DNA of 6,022 nucleotides from an uncultured Kouleothrix sp. (GTDB lineage: Bacteria > Chloroflexota > Chloroflexia > Chloroflexales > Roseiflexaceae): positions 1 through 6,022 of the forward strand of contig CALLYN010000397.1 in assembly GCA_937858455.1 (NCBI GenBank), given 5' to 3'. Position numbers and translations under genes: made by a program. Below, piece by piece: positions 1-5,460 of this stretch. The notes under the pieces are model-generated. The model saw nothing but the letters and a program-made list of their open reading frames with translations. It did no database searches and was not told the origin of the DNA. Every line of letters begins with the position of its first letter. The stretch's first letter is position 1.

Positions 1-149
1 CGCAGGCGAGCCTCGAAGCGGCGGCCGACCTGTTCGAGCGCATGGGCATGCGGCGCGAGCTTGCCGACACGCGCGCGCTGCAGGCCCGGCTGGGCGGCCC
101 GGATGGCGCGCTCGGCGAGGTGGCAGTCAACGCCGACAGCCGCGCCTGA
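1..149 (+). CDS. C-terminal fragment of a TPR-like helical protein (5' partial)
   Basis: An open frame enters from the left edge (first full codon at 3) and ends at TGA 147-149, giving 48 visible residues. The visible part is a run rich in Ala, Leu, Glu and Arg, with the pattern ASLEAAADLFERMGMRRELA followed by a short helix and a Gly/Asp-containing tail. The spacing of A, L, F and the G-M-R-R-E-L turn resembles the last tetratricopeptide repeat of large bacterial regulators or ATPases, where an L-F-x-R-x-G-x-x-x-E-L motif is common. That family assignment is an inference from a short fragment, and no catalytic domain is in view. The gene points the same way as the next gene, whose preferred start lies 101 bases downstream. 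It could equally be the end of another alpha-helical repeat protein. Confidence 0.6.
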   Translation, partial: QASLEAAADLFERMGMRRELADTRALQARLGGPDGALGEVAVNADSRA

Positions 150-240
150 ATTGCCATGCCGTTGGTATCCTAAAAACTGCGACTCGTGCGTTCAATATGC
201 AAGCGAGATACGGCACTATGCAAGCCGAGATGGCTGATAT

Positions 241-245
241 GGAGG
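241..245 (+). promoter_or_regulatory. Shine-Dalgarno site that decides the start of the zinc-finger gene
   Basis: GGAGG sits 5 bases before GTG 251 and is the only strong ribosome-binding site near the 5' end of this open frame. The in-frame ATGs at 197, 218, 230 and 239 have no comparable site before them. ATG 263 is 17 bases downstream of the GGAGG, which is too far. This favours a GTG start at 251. Confidence 0.55.
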
Positions 246-250
246 GGCTA

Positions 251-1027
251 GTGGACAATAGCATGTGCAAGCGGGTTCGCTTCGAGCTGCTCGAGCTTTT
301 CGAAAGCCACAGCCCGGCACTGCCCAGCATACACGCCAGCGCGCATATTGCTGAATGCTCGCTCTGCCGCGGTACATTGGCCGTGCTGCTCGCCAGCACG
401 CTGGGCGCCGCAAAACCGCCGCGCGCGATCAGCTGCAGCCGCTGCCAGCAAGACATCCCGGCGATCGTCGAGCTGATGCTGGCCGAGGGCCGGGCGGCCG
501 TCGCGCAGCACTACCCCGAGGCGTGGTGGCACCTGTGGTCGTGCGCGAGCTGTACCGAGAAGTACCAGATGACGCGCGATCTGCTTGAGCAGGCGCCTGC
601 CGCGCTGCTCAGGCCGCTGATGCTGCTCGATCCGGCCGTGCCCGCGCGCCCGCGCAGCGCGCTTTCGCGCCACGGCCACGAATTCCTCTACCACGAGCTG
701 GCACTGCCGCTGATGAGCCAGCACGACAAGCGCGGCGCCGCGGCCCGGGCCTACCGCAGCTCCAGCCTGCCCGGCGCGACGATCGAGTTCTGCGACAAGC
801 AAGTTGGCGACCGCTGGCTGACCGTCTCGATCACCAGCCAGCGCCACGGCCTGTGCCGCTTCAACGTGCACCTGGTGCCGCCGCCTGCCGAAGAGCTGGT
901 GCTCACGCTCGGCACATTCGAGGCCCGCGCGCGCTTCGACGCCAACGGCAACGCCAGCATCAGCGGCGTGCCGTTCGAGCTGATCGCCGAGCCGACCGGG
1001 CCGGATCTCGAGCTGGCGCTCGAGTAG
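251..1027 (+). CDS. Double zinc-finger (anti-sigma-like) soluble protein
   Basis: Function is not established; this is a zinc-binding-domain protein of about 258 residues. Numbered from GTG 251, the first motif is H32-x3-C36-x2-C39. A second module has C62-x2-C65 followed by H94-x3-C98-x2-C101. This C-x2-C ... H-x3-C-x2-C layout is the zinc-coordinating pattern of anti-sigma-factor (ZAS) domains. The last 80 or so residues look beta-rich and contain a FDANGNASISGVPFEL stretch, like a small beta-sandwich. No transmembrane segment is visible, so unlike classical anti-sigma factors it should be cytosolic. No sigma-factor gene is in view, so a role in sequestering sigma is only inferred. The open frame extends upstream to ATG 197. 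I chose GTG 251 because of GGAGG at 241-245, and because residues encoded before it look like ordinary leader sequence. The gene converges on the ABC permease gene, 13 bases from its stop codon. Confidence 0.75.
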   Translation: MDNSMCKRVRFELLELFESHSPALPSIHASAHIAECSLCRGTLAVLLASTLGAAKPPRAISCSRCQQDIPAIVELMLAEGRAAVAQHYPEAWWHLWSCASCTEKYQMTRDLLEQAPAALLRPLMLLDPAVPARPRSALSRHGHEFLYHELALPLMSQHDKRGAAARAYRSSSLPGATIEFCDKQVGDRWLTVSITSQRHGLCRFNVHLVPPPAEELVLTLGTFEARARFDANGNASISGVPFELIAEPTGPDLELALE

Positions 1028-1040
1028 CCCGCGCGGCGCG

Positions 1041-2225
1041 CTAGGCCAGCTGGCGGAAGCGCCAGCGCGCCAGCATCGACACAACCAGGAATGCCGCCAC
1101 CACGATGATCCCCATCACCTCCCACGCAAACTGGCTAGGCGAATGGCCGCGCAGCATCAGCGCCTGGTAGCCGCTGATCGCGTGCGTCAGCGGCAGCGCA
1201 TAGCCGATCTCGCGCACCGGCGAGGCGAAATTTTCGAGCGGCAGGAAAAAGCCGCTGAAAAAGATCGACATCAGCAGCACCAGCATCGACATCTGCACCG
1301 CCTGGCTGTCCGACGAAGCCCAGGCCGAGATCACGAAGCCAATGCCGAGCGACGCCAGCGTGAACAGCAGCGAGAACGCCACAAACGTCGTCACATCGCC
1401 GGCGAACGGCACGGCCAGCGGCGTAAACACCAGCAGCGCCACCAGCGCGGCCAGAATAATGCCGATAAACAGCGTAAACCCCAGGTACTTGCCAAGCAGC
1501 AGCTGGTTGATCGACACCGGCGCCACGCGAAACAGCTCGATCGCGCCGAGCAGCCGCTCGCGCACCAGCGAGAGCGCGCCCAGCGTCACGGCGATATGCT
1601 GGATGATCAGCGCGAGCACCCCCGGCGCATAGTACGTCATAAAGTCGAGCGCCTTGCCGCGCACATTGCTGTACTCGAAGCGCACCGGCGATACCAGCAC
1701 CTCGGGCGGGTAGGTCGTCTGCACCCCGGCGCGCTGCACCTCGCCCTGCAGCTGCTGCACCGCCTTGGTCTGCACCGCGCGGTTGATCTCGTTCACCTGC
1801 GCGTAGGCCAGGTACTGGATCCACTGCTCGTTCAGCGGGTTGATCTCGTTGTAGGTGAACGTGACGGTGGCCTGCTTGCCGCTGGCCAGCACCTGCTCGA
1901 TATCGGCGGGGAGCGTTTCGACAACCTCGGCCTCACCCGACTGAAGCATCGCCGCGGCCTCGTTTGCGTCGGCGGTGGTTTTCAGCAGCTCGAAGTTTGC
2001 GTCGATCGCGCGCTTCAGGTCGTCGAGGTTTACCAGGCCGAGGCCCTGCGGCGGCAGCACCAGCACCGTGCGCAGCCGCGGCCGCTCGCCCTGGTAGCCC
2101 ACGCCAAACAGCAGCAAGATCAGAAACGGCCCCAGCAGCAGGCTCAGCACCAGCTTGGGCTGGCGCCGGATCTCGTTCACCTCTTTGCTGAAAAACGACA
2201 GCAGGCGAATAATTGGTTTAAACAT
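1041..2225 (-). CDS. ABC-2 type transporter permease
   Basis: This is the membrane subunit of an exporter, working with the ATPase encoded just upstream. The 394-residue product has a short cytoplasmic N-terminus, one membrane helix at about 25-44, and a large soluble loop of about 150 residues (45-198). Five more hydrophobic segments follow at about 199-221, 245-269, 279-300, 309-330 and 368-386. The loop before the last helix, with FFLPLENF and YALPLTHAISGYQALMLRG, matches the conserved C-terminal region of ABC-2 permeases. The large loop between helices 1 and 2 is typical of the ABC2_membrane_3 type (DrrB/YhgE/YbhR-like). The ATG overlaps the end of the ATPase gene by 8 bases (ATGTTTAA), so the two are almost certainly translationally coupled. 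An AGAAGG sequence precedes the start. The substrate cannot be told from sequence; drugs, lipids or polysaccharide are all possible. Confidence 0.93.
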   Translation of the reverse strand: MFKPIIRLLSFFSKEVNEIRRQPKLVLSLLLGPFLILLLFGVGYQGERPRLRTVLVLPPQGLGLVNLDDLKRAIDANFELLKTTADANEAAAMLQSGEAEVVETLPADIEQVLASGKQATVTFTYNEINPLNEQWIQYLAYAQVNEINRAVQTKAVQQLQGEVQRAGVQTTYPPEVLVSPVRFEYSNVRGKALDFMTYYAPGVLALIIQHIAVTLGALSLVRERLLGAIELFRVAPVSINQLLLGKYLGFTLFIGIILAALVALLVFTPLAVPFAGDVTTFVAFSLLFTLASLGIGFVISAWASSDSQAVQMSMLVLLMSIFFSGFFLPLENFASPVREIGYALPLTHAISGYQALMLRGHSPSQFAWEVMGIIVVAAFLVVSMLARWRFRQLA

Positions 2226-3234
2226 GCCCTTCTTCCGCTTGCTCCATCAGCCGAATAAATACATCGTCGAACGGCGGCACATACCGATCCGCCTGCTGCA
2301 CGCTGATCTCGGGGTGGTCGCTCATGGTGTTGAAGATCAGCGGCAGCGCGTCGCTTGCGTCGGCCACGTGCAGCACCAGCAGCCCAGGCTGGTCGTTCGA
2401 GCGGCGCACGTCGGCCACGTACGGCTGGCTCATTAGGATCTTGGCGGCGGCGTAGACCTGCGCGGGCGGCACCACCAGCTGGATCTGCTCGCCGCTGAAC
2501 GCCTTGCGCCGCAGGTTCTCGGGCGTGTCGACATGCAGCAGCCGGCCGGCGCGCATGACGCCCACCATATCGCAGTAGGCGGCCTCGCCGACATACTGGG
2601 TGGTGATGAACAGCGTGCGCCCGCCGTCGCGCAGGTTGCGGAAGTGATCCCAGAACTTGCCGCGCAGCACCGGGTCGATGCCGGCGGTCGGCTCGTCGGC
2701 GAAGATCAGCAGCGGGTTGTGCACCAGCGTGCAGGCCAGCTCGAGCCGGCGCTGCATCCCGCCCGAGAGCTGGCTGCCCAGGCGGTGGCGCGCGTCGCTC
2801 AGCTCGACGAAATCGAGCGCCTGAGCCAGCCACTTGCGCCGGCTCAGGTAGCCCATGCCGTACAGCGAGGCCACGAAGTTCAGGTTCTCCCACACCGTTA
2901 GGTTTGGGTATAGCACGAAGTGCTGCGGCATGTAGCCGATCCGCTCGCGAGTGCGCAGGCTGAAGCGGTCCGGGTCGCGGCCGAGCACCCACAGCTTGCC
3001 CTTGTCGCGGCGGTACAGCCCGGTCAGCAGCCGCACGGTGGTGGTTTTGCCGCAGCCGCTCGGCCCGATCATGCCAAAGATCGCGCCGGCAGGCACCTCG
3101 AAGTTGAGGTCGAACACGCCGGTGTCGCCGCCAAACACCTTCTCAACCTGGTCGGCCTTGATCGTCAGCGCCGTTAGGTCGCTCTGGCGCGCGCGCCCTG
3201 CGCTGGCCTGCCGGGGCGCCTGGGGTATTTCCAT
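2218..3234 (-). CDS. ABC transporter ATP-binding protein, DrrA type
   Basis: This is the nucleotide-binding subunit that powers the downstream permease. The 338-residue product has Walker A GPSGCGKT at 57-64, the Q-loop Gln at 104 (YMPQ), signature LSGGMQ at 156-161, Walker B LLIFADE at 175-181 and the D-loop with Asp187. The usual switch histidine is Gln213 (TTQY). I know this substitution from DrrA-like exporters, so it is not by itself a sign of a dead enzyme. About 100 residues after the core (roughly 240-338) form the C-terminal extension common in this subfamily. The open frame extends to 3357, but the extra 41 residues run into a palindromic repeat. ATG 3234 is preceded by GAGAG at 3 bases, so I place the start there. 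The gene is first in a two-gene operon. A MITE-like block (3256-3416) ends 22 bases before the start codon and may carry or affect the operon's promoter; no convincing -35/-10 pair was found. Confidence 0.95.
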   Translation of the reverse strand: MEIPQAPRQASAGRARQSDLTALTIKADQVEKVFGGDTGVFDLNFEVPAGAIFGMIGPSGCGKTTTVRLLTGLYRRDKGKLWVLGRDPDRFSLRTRERIGYMPQHFVLYPNLTVWENLNFVASLYGMGYLSRRKWLAQALDFVELSDARHRLGSQLSGGMQRRLELACTLVHNPLLIFADEPTAGIDPVLRGKFWDHFRNLRDGGRTLFITTQYVGEAAYCDMVGVMRAGRLLHVDTPENLRRKAFSGEQIQLVVPPAQVYAAAKILMSQPYVADVRRSNDQPGLLVLHVADASDALPLIFNTMSDHPEISVQQADRYVPPFDDVFIRLMEQAEEGHV

Positions 3235-3255
3235 ATACTCTCGCTTGAATAAAAA

Positions 3256-3416
3256 TTGGGACTTACACAGTTGCGTTGTTTGGCTTTCGAAGCAGCGCAT
3301 TTCGCCTGCGGCAGCATTGTGTGTCCAATTTCCGCGCTCCGCGCGGAAATTGGACACCTCAAGATGTAAAGTACCGCTCTGCCGAAGGCTGAGCGCGCCA
3401 ACTGCGTTTGTCCTAA
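3256..3416. mobile_element. Candidate miniature inverted-repeat element (MITE-like), 161 bp
   Basis: The ends are imperfect inverted repeats: 3256-3273 (TTGGGACTTACACAGTTG) pairs with the complement of 3399-3416 (TTAGGACAAACGCAGTTG), matching at 14 of 18 positions. Internal stretches also pair partly: 3283-3298 (GC-TTCG then GCAG) against the complement of 3375-3390. The midpoint, 3336, falls within 3 bases of the centre of a perfect 37-bp palindrome. The block has no open frame of its own and fills almost the whole gap between the V-P-I gene stop (3424-3426) and the ABC ATPase start. A-rich sequence flanks both ends; no clear target-site duplication could be called. No transposase is nearby, so any movement would need one in trans. 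The alternative is an accidental hairpin-rich spacer. Confidence 0.5.
3321..3357. repeat. Perfect 37-bp palindrome (17-bp arms, 3-base loop)
   Basis: Left arm GTGTCCAATTTCCGCGC (3321-3337) and right arm GCGCGGAAATTGGACAC (3341-3357) are exact reverse complements around a TCC loop. No T-run follows on either strand, so it is not a standard intrinsic terminator. As RNA it would form a very stable stem between the V-P-I gene and the ABC operon, and could block read-through or protect a 3' end. It lies at the centre of the MITE-like block. It could also be an operator, but arms this long are unusual for one. Confidence 0.9.
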
Positions 3417-3423
3417 AAACTAA

Positions 3424-4065
3424 TTAAAGCGCATCGCGCAGCTCGATCAGCTTCTGGCGCAGCCGGTCGAGCAGCGGCGCCACCTGCGCCGAGCCAAGAT
3501 CGAGCCGGATCGGCACGTTGAGCCGGATCGGCACGTTGGTGTTGATAGCGACGGTCTGGTTGAACTCGATCGGCACGGTGGTGCTGATCGGCACGGTGGT
3601 GTCGATCGGCACCGGGATGCTAAAGCTGCCAAGCGCCGTCTGCACCGGCACATCGATCGTCTGCTGGATGCGCACCGCTGTGTTGATCGGCACCTGCAGC
3701 GAGCGCTGGATCGGCACATCGATGGCGATCGGCAGCTGCTGGTCGATCGGCAGCGTGTACTCGAGCTGGCTGCTCTTGGCCTGCGCCACGCCCTCGGCCA
3801 GGGTGCCGATCTCGCTGCGCAGGGTGTTGCGCACGCTCAGCAGGCGGGCGATCGTCAGCGCGTGCAGCAGCAGCGAGGCGCCGAGCAGCACGATCAGCAC
3901 GATCTCGAGCGGGCGCGGCTGGCGCGCCTGCCTGGTGGCGTCGGCGGCGGCTACTTCGGCCACGGCGGCGGCCACCTCGGCCGCCTGCTCGGCCTGGCCG
4001 GGCAAGCCGCGCGGCAGCTGTGGCGGCTCGCTCTCGGGTGGGTGTGAGTCGGTCTGGTCGGTCAT
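3424..4065 (-). CDS. Single-pass membrane protein with V-P-I beta-repeat domain
   Basis: I do not recognise a named family. The 213-residue product has a polar, Pro/Glu-rich N-terminus (1-27), an Ala/Glu/Val-rich low-complexity stretch (28-45), and a single hydrophobic helix at about 54-76. A short helical or coiled linker (78-100) follows. Residues 105-186 hold 12 copies of a three-residue [VLI]-P-[IV]-like unit, mostly V-P-I. They are spaced 6 or 8 residues apart except for one 13-residue step. Hydrophobic residues occupy odd positions up to about 145 and even positions from 148 on, so the phase shifts once at G-S-F (146-148). This suggests a long amphipathic beta structure held outside or against the membrane by the helix. 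A charged C-terminal helix (195-213) ends the protein. Several repeats are also tandem at DNA level with an 18-bp period. ATG 4065 has AGAGAG 3 bases upstream. Topology and function are unknown. Confidence 0.85.
   Translation of the reverse strand: MTDQTDSHPPESEPPQLPRGLPGQAEQAAEVAAAVAEVAAADATRQARQPRPLEIVLIVLLGASLLLHALTIARLLSVRNTLRSEIGTLAEGVAQAKSSQLEYTLPIDQQLPIAIDVPIQRSLQVPINTAVRIQQTIDVPVQTALGSFSIPVPIDTTVPISTTVPIEFNQTVAINTNVPIRLNVPIRLDLGSAQVAPLLDRLRQKLIELRDAL
3502..3537. repeat. Exact 18-bp tandem duplication inside the V-P-I gene
   Basis: GAGCCGGATCGGCACGTT occurs at 3502-3519 and again at 3520-3537 with no difference. It encodes two successive six-residue units (N-V-P-I-R-L) on the minus strand. 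Identity at the third codon positions points to a recent duplication. Confidence 0.9.
3568..3612. repeat. Second 18-bp-period repeat run inside the V-P-I gene
   Basis: GATCGGCACGGTGGTG begins at 3568 and again at 3586, each followed by two variable bases. A third, partial copy (GATCGGCACC) begins at 3604. On the minus strand they encode consecutive V-P-I units with Thr-Thr linkers. Units are therefore gained in steps of six residues. Confidence 0.85.
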
Positions 4066-4135
4066 GACGCTCTCTTTCTGCTCCGCGGCCTGCCCCGATT
4101 GCGCGCGCCCTGATGCCGCGAAGGCTCATGCAAGA

Positions 4136-4144
4136 AGTATACCA
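4136..4144 (-). promoter_or_regulatory. Probable extended -10 promoter of the V-P-I gene
   Basis: On the minus strand TGG-TATACT matches an extended -10 element (5 of 6 bases of TATAAT). Transcription would start near 4129, leaving a leader of about 64 bases. The best upstream hexamer, TTGGCG, is only 14 bases away, so the -35 element is weak. This lies in the 222-base gap between two divergent genes. Confidence 0.45.
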
Positions 4145-4207
4145 GGGCCGCGCCGCGCCAATTGCGACCATGGCAGGGGCCGCCCCATAACACGGCGGCG
4201 CGCCAGC

Positions 4208-4218
4208 TATGCTAGTAT
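4208..4218 (+). promoter_or_regulatory. Possible gmhA promoter (-10 region)
   Basis: TATGC-TAGTAT contains TGC-TAGTAT, an extended -10-like element at 4210-4218. It would give a leader of about 63 bases before gmhA. No good -35 hexamer is seen at the right spacing, so this is tentative. Confidence 0.3.
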
Positions 4219-4287
4219 TGCCGGTGTGCCGGGCGCGGCGCTGCGAAGATACGCCGCACGATCTACCAGTGTATAAAAGGAAACACT

Positions 4288-4869
4288 ATGCAACCATCAT
4301 TTCAGGCCCAGCTCGATGCCAGCCTGGGCGTGCTGGCCGCGCTTGGCCGCCAGGCCGCGCTGGCCGAGGCCATCGCGGCGCGGGTGCGCGATACCGTGCT
4401 GGCCGGCGGCCTGCTGCTGACCTGCGGCAACGGCGGGAGCGCCACCGACGCGCAGCATCTAGCCGAGGAGCTGATCGGCCGCTACCGTGGGAATCGCCGC
4501 GCCCTGCCGGCGGTGTCGCTCGCGGCCGACATCTCGGCGCTCACATGCATCGCCAACGACTTCGGCTACGAAGCCGTGTTTGCGCGCCAGGTCGAGGGCC
4601 TGGGCAAGCCGGGCGATCTGCTCGTATGCTTCAGCACCAGCGGCAACTCGCCCAATGTCGTCGCGGCGCTGCGCGCCGCGCGCGCGCGCGGCCTCGGTAC
4701 GATCGCGCTGCTCGGCAAGGATGGCGGCGCCGCGCGCGCGCTGGCCGACCTGGCGCTGGTGGTGCCTGCCGCCGACTCGGGGCGCGTTCAGGAAGCGCAC
4801 CTGCAGGTGCTGCACTATATCTGCGAGGTGATCGAGCAGGCCGTGGCGGCCGAGCCCATGGCGTCATAG
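4288..4869 (+). CDS. gmhA: Phosphoheptose isomerase (sedoheptulose 7-phosphate isomerase)
   Basis: This cytoplasmic SIS-domain enzyme converts D-sedoheptulose 7-phosphate to D-glycero-D-manno-heptose 7-phosphate, the first step of ADP- or GDP-heptose synthesis. The 193-residue length equals that of typical GmhA. The motif CGNGGSATDAQHLAEEL (46-62) and the phosphate-binding loop FSTSGNSPN (115-123) are intact. The family's zinc and catalytic ligands are present: His57, Glu61, Gln168 and His176 are each offset by four from E. coli GmhA His61, Glu65, Gln172 and His180. AAGGA lies 6 bases before ATG 4288. No other heptose gene (hldE, gmhB, hddA) is in the window, so the gene appears to be a single-gene transcript closed by the terminator at 4892-4915. 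A related SIS isomerase such as DiaA is an alternative, but the intact zinc ligands argue for GmhA. Confidence 0.9.
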   Translation: MQPSFQAQLDASLGVLAALGRQAALAEAIAARVRDTVLAGGLLLTCGNGGSATDAQHLAEELIGRYRGNRRALPAVSLAADISALTCIANDFGYEAVFARQVEGLGKPGDLLVCFSTSGNSPNVVAALRAARARGLGTIALLGKDGGAARALADLALVVPAADSGRVQEAHLQVLHYICEVIEQAVAAEPMAS

Positions 4870-4891
4870 CCACACGCAAAGCGGCCGCACC

Positions 4892-4915
4892 ACCACGCCA
4901 GCGTGGTTTTCTTCT
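4892..4915 (+). terminator. Intrinsic terminator of gmhA
   Basis: ACCACG (4892-4897) pairs with CGTGGT (4902-4907) around a CCAG loop, and the T-rich tract TTTTCTTCT overlaps the end of the stem and follows it. It begins 22 bases after the gmhA stop codon. Confidence 0.7.
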
Positions 4916-4958
4916 CCCCGGTAGAGGTGATGGCACGAAAGACGCTGCACGAGCCCTG

Positions 4959-4978
4959 AAGCCGGCGCCAGCCGGCTT
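4959..4978 (+). terminator. Second hairpin before rplS, overlapping its -35
   Basis: AAGCCGGC (4959-4966) and GCCGGCTT (4971-4978) are perfect arms around a GCCA loop. GCCTTTG follows, so the T-tract is poor. It may be a back-up terminator for read-through from gmhA. Its right arm includes the first two bases of the rplS -35 element. Confidence 0.4.
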
Positions 4979-5005
4979 GCCTTTGCAGCAACCCTGTGCT
5001 ATAAT
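4977..5005 (+). promoter_or_regulatory. Strong housekeeping-type promoter of rplS
   Basis: TTGCCT at 4977-4982 and TATAAT at 5000-5005 are separated by 17 bases. A TGC directly before the TATAAT makes it an extended -10. Transcription should start at about 5012. This is the best promoter in the window and fits a highly expressed ribosomal protein gene. Confidence 0.85.
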
Positions 5006-5011
5006 CTGCCC

Positions 5012-5098
5012 GGCTTTTAAATGGGCAGCAGTCACTCGTGGGGCCGCCACGGTCAGCCGTGCGTCCCCGCTCTTTATGTGTAAAGGAGCGGCGGCGAT
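5012..5098 (+). promoter_or_regulatory. rplS leader with stem-loop and ribosome-binding site
   Basis: The predicted 87-base untranslated leader can form a stem-loop at 5040-5068. The outer stem is GGGG (5040-5043) with CCCC (5065-5068), the inner stem is CACGG (5048-5052) with CCGTG (5057-5061), and an internal loop lies between them. AAAGGAG (5082-5088) is the ribosome-binding site, 10 bases before ATG 5099. Ribosomal protein leaders often bind their own product, and an L19 leader is known in low-GC Gram-positive bacteria. Whether this one does so is inference. Confidence 0.4.
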
Positions 5099-5449
5099 AT
5101 GTCGCAGGAGATCCTGAACGAGATTGAATCCCGGCAGTTTAAGGCCAACCTGCCGGCTTTCCGCGTTGGCGATACCGTGCGCGTTGGCGTGCGCGTGGTC
5201 GAGGGCAACCGCGAGCGCACCCAGGAGTTCGAGGGCGTGGTCATTCGCCGGCGCAGCAGCGGCATCAACGAGAACTTCACCATCCGCCGGATCGCCTCGC
5301 ACGGCATTGGCGTCGAGCGCACGTTCCTGCTGCACTCGCCGCGCCTCGACTCGATCAAGGTCGTGCGCAGCGGCAAGGTGCGCCGCTCGAAGCTGTACTA
5401 CCTGCGCGGCCTCACCGGCAAGGCGGCCCGCATCAAGGAGCGCCGGTAG
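5099..5449 (+). CDS. rplS: 50S ribosomal protein L19
   Basis: L19 is a structural protein of the large ribosomal subunit, located near the interface with the 30S subunit. The 116-residue product matches the family throughout. The N-terminal helix is followed by [20 protein letters not shown], then [25 protein letters not shown], then [22 protein letters not shown], and it ends in the basic [24 protein letters not shown] tail. Length is the usual 115-120 residues. It has a strong promoter at 4977-5005 and a clear ribosome-binding site. The common neighbours rimM, trmD and rpsP are not next to it: gmhA lies upstream and a methyltransferase downstream. Confidence 0.98.
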   Translation: MSQEILNEIESRQFKANLPAFRVGDTVRVGVRVVEGNRERTQEFEGVVIRRRSSGINENFTIRRIASHGIGVERTFLLHSPRLDSIKVVRSGKVRRSKLYYLRGLTGKAARIKERR

Positions 5450-5460
5450 TTCGCTATGAG

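Noticed and set aside
1143..2258. 371-residue plus-strand frame opposite the permease gene
   Set aside because: It is rich in Arg, His and Gln with no hydrophobic core, typical of the antisense strand of a GC-rich gene. The minus-strand frame has clear permease features.
3235..3357. N-terminal extension of the ABC ATPase frame up to ATG 3357
   Set aside because: It runs through one inverted end of the repeat block and begins in the palindrome. ATG 3234 has a GAGAG site and is followed by normal family sequence.
3502..3612. CRISPR-like array
   Set aside because: The repeats are in-frame coding repeats with an 18-bp period and no unique spacers.
3518..4276. 252-residue plus-strand frame opposite the V-P-I gene
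   Set aside because: Its Ser/Ile/Gly repetitions come from the antisense of the V-P-I repeats. The minus-strand frame has a start site, promoter and membrane helix.
4677..4690. (CG)7 run as a possible Z-DNA or regulatory element
   Set aside because: It lies inside gmhA and encodes an Arg/Ala helix usual in GC-rich genes; no sign of function.
5006..5028. CTGCCC/GGGCAG inverted repeat after the rplS -10
   Set aside because: The left arm lies before the predicted transcription start, so it would not form in RNA; six base pairs with an 11-base gap is weak as an operator.
4209..5117. Long plus-strand frame covering gmhA and the rplS leader
   Set aside because: It is an out-of-frame shadow of gmhA, Arg/Ala/Gly-rich with no domain, and would span the terminator and rplS promoter.
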